Source: Actinomycetes bacterium
GTDB taxonomy: Bacteria; Actinomycetota; Acidimicrobiia; Acidimicrobiales; Bog-793
Length of the DNA stretch: 12,201 bases
Assembly (NCBI GenBank): GCA_021823365.1
Contig: JAKAOD010000038.1
Location: 1-12,201 of the forward strand
Reading direction: 5' to 3'
Within the stretch, counting starts at the first letter, position 1. The number at the start of each line of letters is the position of its first letter. The notes below the pieces were generated by a model. That model searched no databases, was not told where the DNA came from, and worked only from the letters and a program-made list of their open reading frames with translations. Both the position numbers and the translations under genes were made by a program. Shown piece after piece: positions 6,833 through 12,201 of this stretch.

Positions 6833-7795
6833 GTGGAGATCCTGCTCGTCGCCATGGCGGTCGCCTTTGCCTTCGTGAGCGGGGCGAACGACGGCGCGAC
6901 GCTCGCGGCGATGGCCACGCGCACCGGAATGCTCTCCATCCTTGCCGGGGTGTCCGTGCTCGTCCTCGCCGTCGGCGCCGTCCCGGTGGCGGTCGGAACC
7001 GGCGTGGCGACGACCCTGGCGCACGGGCTCGTCGCCTTCGAGGAGAAAGGCGGGAATCTTGCCTTTCTTCTCGCCGTGGCGTCGGCGCTCGCCGTCGTCG
7101 TCCTGCTCACCCGGCGGGGATTGCCGACGAGCGTCACGCTCGCGCTCACCGGCGCCGTCGTCGGCGTCGGCGCCGGGGCGGGCCTGACGGTCAGGTGGAC
7201 GACGGTCGCCCCGGTGCTCGCCGCCGGCCTGCTCGGGCCGTTCCTCGTCTTCGCCGTCGGCTTCGTCCTCGCCCCGGCCGTCCGCCGGGGGCTCGGGAGG
7301 CCGGCGGCGCCCGAGGGGCGCGCCAGGCTGCTCCAGCGGCTCGGGTTCCTCCTCCAGTCCGTCGCCTACGGGGCCAACGACGCCGAGAAGATGGTCGCCT
7401 TCATGGCGATCGCCACCGGCGCGACACTCGATCCCGTGCACGCGAGCGCCGTCGACCAGGTCGCGCTGGCCGCCTGCTTCGGGGCAGGGGCGCTCTTCGC
7501 GGTGCGGAGGACCTCTACCCGGGTGACCGAGCAGATGGTGCGGGTGCGCAACGAGGGCTCGCTCTCGGCGTTCGTCGCCTCTTCGGCCGTCGTGCTCGCC
7601 GGATCGGCGCTCGGTCTCCCCCTCTCCTCGACCCAGTCCGCGACGGCGGGGCTGCTCGGGGGGACCGGGAGGCTCGCCCCGTACCGCATCCGTCCCCAGC
7701 AGGTGGGCGCGCTCCTCGTCGCCTGGGTGGTGACGCTGCCGAGCGCGGGCCTGCTCGCCGCGCTGTGCGGCCTCCTCGTGCGGGCGGTCCGATGA
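6833..7795 (+). CDS. pit: PiT-family inorganic phosphate transporter
   Basis: A 320-residue low-affinity phosphate permease of the inner membrane, which moves metal-phosphate using the proton or sodium gradient. The family's internal duplication is visible. The first half has SGANDGA (16-22) and GLPTSVTLALTGAVVG (97-112). The second half has YGANDAEKMVAF (179-190) and GLPLSSTQSATAGLLG (261-276). The usual histidine of the P-x-S-T-T-H motif is replaced in both copies (SVTLA, SSTQS). Most of the protein is hydrophobic, with a hydrophilic loop near 150-170. The length fits the short bacterial PiT proteins. The start is GTG 6833, chosen for its strong ribosome-binding site. The stop overlaps the start of the DUF47 gene (ATGA), so the two are translated together. 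Control by the PHO-box array just upstream is likely. Confidence 0.92.
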   Translation: MEILLVAMAVAFAFVSGANDGATLAAMATRTGMLSILAGVSVLVLAVGAVPVAVGTGVATTLAHGLVAFEEKGGNLAFLLAVASALAVVVLLTRRGLPTSVTLALTGAVVGVGAGAGLTVRWTTVAPVLAAGLLGPFLVFAVGFVLAPAVRRGLGRPAAPEGRARLLQRLGFLLQSVAYGANDAEKMVAFMAIATGATLDPVHASAVDQVALAACFGAGALFAVRRTSTRVTEQMVRVRNEGSLSAFVASSAVVLAGSALGLPLSSTQSATAGLLGGTGRLAPYRIRPQQVGALLVAWVVTLPSAGLLAALCGLLVRAVR

Positions 7796-8553
7796 CTCGG
7801 CGGCGCGGGCAGCAGCTGCAGCGCCTGCGCACCTTCGTGCGCGACGTCGCCGGCGAGTCGGCGCAGGAGATCACCTCGATCCTCGGCGAGCACGTCGCGG
7901 CCGTCCGGGAGGCGGTGATGCTCGCCGAGCGGGCCGTCCGCGAGGGCGAGCAGGGCGCAGGCGTCGATGCCGAGGTCGAGCAGGTGGAGCACCGCGGCGA
8001 CGAGCTGCGCCGGCGGCTCGTCGGCGAGCTCGCGCAGACCCTCGTCACGCCCCTCGACCGGGAGGACATCTTCCGCCTCTCCCGCTCGGTCGACGACGTG
8101 CTCGACAACATCCGCGACTTCATCCGCGAGTGGACCCTCTACCGCCCCGAGGCGGCGCGCAACCTCTCCTCGCTGCTCGAGAGCGTGCGCACCGGCCTCG
8201 AGGCCCTGGCGGCGGCGGTCGCCGCGATCGGCAGCCGGCCCGCCGGCGCGGCGGCGAACCTGCTCGCCGCCAAGCGCTCGACGAACGGCGTACGGCGCCG
8301 CTTCGAGGAGGAGGTCGCCGAGCTGTTCGCCGGAGCGGTGAGCCCTGAGGTGCTCAAGCACCGCGAGCTCCTCCGCCGACTCGACGTCGTCGGGTTGCGC
8401 CTCGGCGAGGCCATCGACATCCTCTTCGACGCCCTCGTGAAGCGCGGCGAGGGCCTGTCGGCCACGCCGCCCTCCGGAGCCACGCCGCCTGCCGGAGCCA
8501 CGACGCCCTCTCGGGCACCTCGCCGCCGGGCCGGCTCGCCGCCCGACCGGTGA
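7792..8553 (+). CDS. DUF47/PhoU-like accessory protein of the phosphate transporter
   Basis: A 253-residue, mostly alpha-helical cytoplasmic protein of the DUF47 (PhoU-like, TIGR00153) family. These proteins are nearly always encoded beside PiT transporters and are thought to adjust their activity. The metal-binding, helix-bundle style of PhoU is visible: E64-x-x-E67/H68 (VEQVEHRGDELRRRL, 62-76), then TPLDREDIFRLSRSVDDVLD (86-105), the best-conserved block of the family, and a second-half helix RRLDVVGLRLGEAIDIL (195-211). The start ATG 7792 overlaps the pit stop codon. The C-terminal tail from about residue 222 is not part of the domain: it is Pro/Ala/Thr-rich, contains three hexapeptide repeats and ends basic (RAPRRRAGSPPDR). 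The tail could be natural or a by-product of rearrangement, because a truncated gene begins immediately afterwards. Confidence 0.9.
   Translation: MTRRRGQQLQRLRTFVRDVAGESAQEITSILGEHVAAVREAVMLAERAVREGEQGAGVDAEVEQVEHRGDELRRRLVGELAQTLVTPLDREDIFRLSRSVDDVLDNIRDFIREWTLYRPEAARNLSSLLESVRTGLEALAAAVAAIGSRPAGAAANLLAAKRSTNGVRRRFEEEVAELFAGAVSPEVLKHRELLRRLDVVGLRLGEAIDILFDALVKRGEGLSATPPSGATPPAGATTPSRAPRRRAGSPPDR
8461..8514 (+). repeat. Three 18-bp tandem repeats at the end of the DUF47 gene
   Basis: The units 8461-8478, 8479-8496 and 8497-8514 each begin GCCACG and encode ATPPSG, ATPPAG and ATTPSR. The first two differ at only two bases and the third is more diverged. They keep the frame and lie in the likely disordered tail of the DUF47 protein. 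Confidence 0.8.
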
Positions 8554-8569
8554 GCGGCGGCGCCGCGGA

Positions 8570-9190
8570 TCGCTGCTCGCCTCCCTCCTCCAGACGCTCG
8601 AGCACACCCCCGTGCTCGTGCATGCCGGGCCATTCGGGAACATCGGGATCGGCAGCTCCTCGGTGCTCGCCGACCTCATCGGCATCCGCGGCGGGGACTA
8701 CCTCGTCACCGAGGCCGGCTTCGGGGCGGACATGGGCGCGGAGCGGTTCTTCAACATCAAGTGCCGCGCCTCGCGCCTCGTGCCCGACGCTGCGGTGGTC
8801 GTGGCGACGGTGCGGGCGCTCAAGGCCAGCACCGGCGAGTACCGCGTCGTCGCCGGGCGGCCGCTGCCCGAGGAGCTCCTCGCGGAGAACCCCGACGACG
8901 TCCTTGGCGGGTCGTCCAACCTGAGAAAGCAGGTCGAGAACATTCGTATCCACGGCGTCACGCCCGTCGTGGCGGAGGCCGCCGAAGAGCCCAGCGAGTT
9001 CCGTTTCGCCTACGCCGACGAGGCGACGCTCCGGGAGAAGATCGAGACGATCGCCACGCACGTCTACGGGGCAGGCGGCGTCGACTATCCGATCTGCGGC
9101 GAGATGCAGACGATGCCGGGTCTCGGCCGGCGCCCGGCCGCCTTCGACGTCGACCTGCTGGAGGACGGCACGATCGTCGGCCTTTCCTGA
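8570..9190 (+). pseudogene. fhs: Remnant of formate-tetrahydrofolate ligase (fhs), truncated and internally deleted
   Basis: The intact enzyme (about 555 residues) makes 10-formyl-tetrahydrofolate from formate and ATP. The frame ending at TGA 9190 matches its C-terminal half: LLQTLEHTPVLVHAGPFGNI (8585-8644), DYLVTEAGFGADMGAERFF (from about 8696), NIKCR, PDAAVVVATVRALK, KIETIATHVYG and MQTMPGLGRRPAAFDVDL (from about 9104). Roughly the first 270 residues are gone, including the ATP-binding P-loop, so ligase activity is not possible. Compared with family sequences I remember, about 50 residues are missing after GVTPVVA and about 65 between GVDY and PICGEM, both without loss of frame. Homology extends upstream of the first usable start (GTG 8612), nearly touching the DUF47 stop. 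A separate start, GTG 8550, overlaps the DUF47 stop but is in another frame. I consider this a decayed gene; a 192-residue product from GTG 8612 cannot be excluded. Confidence 0.85.
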
Positions 9191-9258
9191 GCAGGCGAGC
9201 TTTGGCAGCGCGTCACCTTCAGGACCACGCGACGAGGAGCGACGATGGCGAGGAGAGC

Positions 9259-9681
9259 ATGGACCTGACGATCCGATCCCCCGACGTGATCGTCGACGAG
9301 AGCGCCATCGTCCCTCGCGCGTCGCCGAGATCGAGATCCCGGCTCCTCCGGAGGCGAGCGTCCAGAGCTACCGGAAGTTCCGGATGCGTCACGCGATCGA
9401 CTTCCCCATCGTCAGCGTCGCGAGCATCATCTCCCTCGACGGGGGCAGGATCGAGGTCGCGAGCGTCGTGCACGGCGCGGTGGCTCCGGTCCCCCCTCCG
9501 GGCCGCAGGGGTCGAGCGCTTCCTCGCCGGGCTGCGCCCTGACGCCGAGAGCGCCGAGGCGGCTGGCGCGGTCGCCCTCCGGACCGCCAGCCCGCTGCCC
9601 AAGAACGCCTTCAAGGCACAAGTCGTGAGGGCGCTCCTGCGCCAGGTGGTGATGGAGGCGGCGGCCGTCCCGGGCTCCTGA
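9259..9681 (+). pseudogene. Remnant of a molybdenum-hydroxylase FAD subunit (CoxM/CutM-like), deleted and frameshifted
   Basis: The family is the roughly 290-residue FAD-binding subunit of CO dehydrogenase/xanthine dehydrogenase-type enzymes. Pieces survive in two frames. From ATG 9259, MDLTIRSPDVIVDESAIVP resembles the N-terminal FAD-domain segment. From about 9318, in another frame, comes AEIEIPAPPEASVQSYRKFR then MRHAIDFPIVSVASIISLDG, the start of the C-terminal domain. At a run of six C (9491-9496) the frame changes again and continues as PLRAAGVERFLAG and SPLPKNAFKAQVVRALLRQV to TGA 9681. About 130 residues of the middle are missing at the first junction, and a single extra C explains the second. 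Partner subunits (large Mo-binding, 2Fe-2S) are not in the window. Two lesions make a pseudogene the best reading; a base-call error could explain only the C-run. Confidence 0.78.
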
Positions 9682-9797
9682 GGCGCCGCAGCGCACGCCC
9701 GATCGGCTCGCGCCTCCTCGGGCATCACGGGACGATGTGGAGCCGCCGAGGCTCGGGCGCGGTTATCGTCGTGCCGCTATGCCCGTCCGGCCGACGC
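9682..9797. other. Short intergenic stretch before the ligase gene
   Basis: No open frame with recognisable homology is seen here. A 7-bp inverted repeat (GAGGCGC at 9680-9686, GCGCCTC at 9710-9716) has a 23-nt loop and no T-run, so I do not call a terminator. No convincing -35/-10 pair is visible, although a promoter for the downstream operon should lie here. Confidence 0.4.
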
Positions 9798-9837
9798 GAG
9801 CCGGTGAGCACTGAAGGGAGCCGGTGAGCGCTGAAGG
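9798..9837 (+). repeat. 20-bp tandem duplication of a ribosome-binding site plus GTG start
   Basis: GAGCCGGTGAGCACTGAAGG (9798-9817) is followed directly by a copy with one base changed (9818-9837), and a third partial copy begins GAGCCGG at 9838. Each full unit contains GTGAGC and AAGG. Because 20 is not a multiple of three, GTG 9804 opens only a 7-codon frame (MSTEGSR) whose TGA overlaps GTG 9824, the latter being in frame with the ligase gene. Confidence 0.85.
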
Positions 9838-9850
9838 GAGCCGGGAGCCG

Positions 9851-11251
9851 ATGAGCGCAGAGCGCGGCGGCGCGCCGGCCGGGCGTCCCCGCGGGCTTTC
9901 CGGCCGGATCGACCTCGAGGAGCTCGTCGCGCGCACCGAGCGCGGCGCGATCGACACCGTCGTCCTCGCGATCCCCGACATGCAGGGCAGGCTCCAGGGA
10001 AAGCGGTTCGCCGCCGAGCACTTCCTCTCCGACGTCGCCTCGGGATCGGCCGAGGCGTGCGCCTACCTCCTCGCGGTGGACGTCGAGATGGCGACCGTCG
10101 AGGGGTACGCCCACGCCTCCTGGGAGCGGGGTTACGGCGACTTCGTGATGCGTCCGTGCATCGACACGCTGAGGGTCGCGCCCTGGCACCCCGCGACGGC
10201 GATCTGCCTCGCCGACCTCTACTGGCACGACGGGAGCGAGGTCCTCCCCGCGCCGCGCCACGTGCTGCGCCGCCAGGTCGAGCGCCTCGCCGAGCACGGC
10301 TGGCACGGCCTGGCGGGCACCGAGCTCGAGTTCATCGTCTTCTCCGACAGCTACGAGGCGGCCTGGGCCTGCGGCTATCGCGGCCTCACCCCGGCGAACC
10401 AGTACAACGTCGACTACTCGATCCAGGGAGCCGCCCGGGTCGAGCCGCTGATCCACCGGCTGCGCAGCGAGATGGCCGGTGCGGGGATGGTCGTCGAGTC
10501 CTCGAAGGGCGAGTGCAACCTCGGCCAGCACGAGATCACCTTCCGCTACGCGGGCCTGCTCGAGAAGGCCGACGAGCACGTGGTCTTCAAGAGCGCGGCG
10601 AAGGAGATCGCCGCCCAGGAGGGCATGAGCCTTACCTTCATGGCAAAGTACGACGAGCGCGAGGGTAGCTCGTGCCACGTGCACCTCTCGCTGCGAGACC
10701 GCGCCGACGGGCCGGTCTTCGCCGGGGAGTCGGAGGAGGGGACTTCCGAGGCCTTCGACGCCTTCCTCGCCGGCATGCTCGCCACCCTCCCGGAGCTGAC
10801 CCTCCTCCTCGCGCCGAATGTCAACAGCTACAAGCGCTTCGTCGCTGGCTCGTTCGCGCCGACGGCGATCGCCTGGGGGCGCGACAACCGGACCTGTGCC
10901 TTCAGGATCGTCGGGCGCGGCGGCTCGCTCCGGGTCGAGTGCCGTGTCCCCGGCGGCGACGTCAACCCCTATCTCGCGCTCGCCGCCCTCGTCGCCGGGG
11001 GGCTGCACGGCGTCGACGCCGGCCTCGAGCTGCCGCCGCCGTTCCTCGGCAACGCCTACGACTCGCACCTCCCGCGGGTGCCAGCCAGCCTTGCCCAGGC
11101 GGCCGAGCGCTTCGGCCGGTCGAATATCGCCCGCGCCGCCTTCGGCGACGAGGTCGTCGAGCACTACCTGAACATGGCGAGGGTCGAGCAGCGGGCCTTC
11201 GCCGAGGCGGTGACCGACTGGGAGCGCTACCGGGGGTTCGAGCGGCTGTGA
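9851..11251 (+). CDS. Glutamine-synthetase-like ligase, probably a gamma-glutamylpolyamine (or amine) synthetase
   Basis: A 466-residue ATP-dependent ligase of the GS-I fold, predicted to join glutamate to the amino group of an organic amine rather than to ammonia. Catalytic features seen are the metal-binding TELEF (157-161), KGECNLGQHEITF (219-231) with E221 and E228, the nucleotide-site SSCHVHLSL (273-281), APNVNSYKRF (321-330) and the arginine-rich WGRDNRTCAFRIVG (342-355) and RVECRVPGGDVNPYLA (361-376). The adenylylation-loop tyrosine motif of true GlnA (NLYDLPPE) is absent and the C-terminus is short, as in PuuA/GlnA3-type enzymes. ATG 9851 is preferred because AAGGGAG lies 10 nt upstream; the in-frame GTG 9824 would add nine residues. 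The stop overlaps the aldehyde dehydrogenase start (GTGA). The substrate, whether polyamine, ethanolamine or another amine, cannot be fixed from sequence. Confidence 0.88.
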   Translation: MSAERGGAPAGRPRGLSGRIDLEELVARTERGAIDTVVLAIPDMQGRLQGKRFAAEHFLSDVASGSAEACAYLLAVDVEMATVEGYAHASWERGYGDFVMRPCIDTLRVAPWHPATAICLADLYWHDGSEVLPAPRHVLRRQVERLAEHGWHGLAGTELEFIVFSDSYEAAWACGYRGLTPANQYNVDYSIQGAARVEPLIHRLRSEMAGAGMVVESSKGECNLGQHEITFRYAGLLEKADEHVVFKSAAKEIAAQEGMSLTFMAKYDEREGSSCHVHLSLRDRADGPVFAGESEEGTSEAFDAFLAGMLATLPELTLLLAPNVNSYKRFVAGSFAPTAIAWGRDNRTCAFRIVGRGGSLRVECRVPGGDVNPYLALAALVAGGLHGVDAGLELPPPFLGNAYDSHLPRVPASLAQAAERFGRSNIARAAFGDEVVEHYLNMARVEQRAFAEAVTDWERYRGFERL

Positions 11252-12201
11252 GCCGTGCCGACCGGCTCGCCCAAGGAGCCCTCGACCCGATCAGGCGGGC
11301 CACCGAGGGTCCTTTCGAGCTGCACGACCCCTCGAACGGCGAGGTGATCGGGACGGTCGTCCTTGCCAGCCGGGCGGAGGTCGGCGCCGCCGTCGAGCGC
11401 GCCCGGCGGGCGGCGAGCACCTGGCGGAAGGTGGCGCCGGCCGACCGGGCGCGGCTCATGCGCCGCTTTGCCGGCGCGGTCGAGGGTGCCTCGGAGGAGC
11501 TTGCGGCGCTCGAGGTGCGAAACGCCGGTCACCCGATCCGAAGCGCCCGGTCCGAGGTCGCCCTGGTCCGAGACGTGATCGAGTACTACGCGGGCGCGCC
11601 CGAGCGGCAGACCGGGCTGCAGATCCCCGTGGCGGGCGGGATCGACGTCACCTTCCACGAGCCGCTCGGCGTCGTCGCCGTCATCGTCCCGTGGAACTTC
11701 CCGCTCCCTATCGCCTCCTGGGGCCTCGCCCCCGCCCTTGCCGCCGGCAACGCCGTCGTGCTCAAGCCGGCGGAGCTCACGCCGCTGAGCGCCATCCGCC
11801 TTGGCGAGCTCGCGCTCGACGCCGGGCTTCCCGAGGGCGTCTTGCAGGTGCTCCCCGGCTCGGGCGAGCTCGCCGGCCGCCACCTCGCAGAGCATCCCAT
11901 CGTCGCCAAGGTCTGCTTCACCGGCTCGACGAGGGCGGGCAGGGACGTCGCGGTCCGGGCCGCCGCCGGCCTCAAGCGGGTCACCCTCGAGCTCGGGGGC
12001 AAGAGCGCCAACATCGTCTTCGCCGACGCCGACCTCGAGCGCGCCGCGGCGAGCGCCCCCGGGTCGGTGTTCGACAACGCCGGCCAGGACTGCTGCGCAC
12101 GCTCGCGCATCCTCGTCGAGCGAGGCGTCTACGATCGCTTCCTCGACCTGCTGCAGCCGGCGGTGCGCGCCGTCAAGGTCGCAGACCCGAGGCTCAGATC
12201 G
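11248..12201 (+). CDS. NAD(P)-dependent aldehyde dehydrogenase, N-terminal 318 residues (runs off the right edge)
   Basis: This enzyme oxidises an aldehyde to its acid. Next to a gamma-glutamyl-amine ligase the likely substrate is a gamma-glutamyl-aminoaldehyde (PuuC-like) or a related aminoaldehyde. All core motifs are intact: cofactor-domain VPWNFPLP (147-154) and KPAE (173-176), the FTGST turn (224-228), the general base E248 in LELGGKSAN, and the catalytic cysteine C282 in NAGQDCCARSR (277-287). The family is about 480-500 residues, so about one third is missing at the edge. The GTG start at 11248 overlaps the ligase stop (GTGA), showing translational coupling, and no other start is needed to cover the usual N-terminus. 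Family assignment is firm; the substrate is inferred from the neighbour alone. Confidence 0.92.
   Translation, partial: MSRADRLAQGALDPIRRATEGPFELHDPSNGEVIGTVVLASRAEVGAAVERARRAASTWRKVAPADRARLMRRFAGAVEGASEELAALEVRNAGHPIRSARSEVALVRDVIEYYAGAPERQTGLQIPVAGGIDVTFHEPLGVVAVIVPWNFPLPIASWGLAPALAAGNAVVLKPAELTPLSAIRLGELALDAGLPEGVLQVLPGSGELAGRHLAEHPIVAKVCFTGSTRAGRDVAVRAAAGLKRVTLELGGKSANIVFADADLERAAASAPGSVFDNAGQDCCARSRILVERGVYDRFLDLLQPAVRAVKVADPRLRS

Noticed and set aside
8550..8924. A 124-codon frame beginning at GTG 8550, overlapping the DUF47 stop
   Set aside because: The overlap is suggestive, but its translation is Ser/Pro/Arg-rich and out of frame with the clear fhs homology. It may be a relic of the original start of the deleted gene.
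9680..9716. Possible terminator formed by GAGGCGC and GCGCCTC
   Set aside because: Only 7 bp of stem, a 23-nt loop and no T-run; expected often by chance at this GC content.
1..12201. CRISPR arrays, tRNA or rRNA genes, insertion sequences
   Set aside because: No spaced identical repeats, cloverleaf-like segments, transposase motifs or terminal inverted repeats were found by eye.

Overview
The base composition (very GC-rich, G/C at most third codon positions), GTG starts and gene families suggest a high-GC actinobacterium, perhaps of the Acidimicrobiia or Thermoleophilia type. That placement is inferred from general style and cannot be fixed from the window. There are no RNA genes, insertion sequences or CRISPR arrays.

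Left arm, minus strand (6537 down to 1). One tightly packed gene run is read right to left: a Tat-signal periplasmic-type binding protein, two membrane permeases, a PotA-like ABC ATPase, a large calcineurin-like metallophosphoesterase and the first 213 codons of glycerol-3-phosphate dehydrogenase (glpD). The permeases overlap by 13 nt and the other ABC-gene gaps are 3-15 nt. The order importer, phosphoesterase, GlpD suggests a route for taking up a phosphodiester such as a glycerophosphodiester, cleaving it inside the cell and oxidising the sn-glycerol-3-phosphate.

Centre (6538-6832). This divergent intergenic region holds a striking array of GTTCACC-like heptamers at 11-nt spacing (6698-6763). 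That is the layout of an actinobacterial PhoP/RegX3 PHO box, so phosphate-starvation control is likely for one or both flanking operons. The operon on the right is a PiT-family phosphate transporter translationally coupled (ATGA overlap) to its DUF47/PhoU-like partner. Phosphate therefore links both sides of the intergenic region.

Gene graveyard (8554-9681). Directly after the DUF47 gene come two decayed genes. The first is a formate-tetrahydrofolate ligase (fhs) remnant that lacks its N-terminal half, including the ATP loop, and has two in-frame internal deletions. The second is a remnant of a molybdenum-hydroxylase FAD subunit (CoxM/CutM type) with a large internal deletion and a frameshift in a C6 run.

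Right arm, plus strand (9851-12201). A glutamine-synthetase-like ligase of the gamma-glutamylpolyamine type overlaps by GTGA an aldehyde dehydrogenase that runs off the window. Together they look like part of a gamma-glutamylated amine (polyamine or similar) catabolic operon. The ligase start region carries a 20-bp tandem duplication of its ribosome-binding site and start codon.
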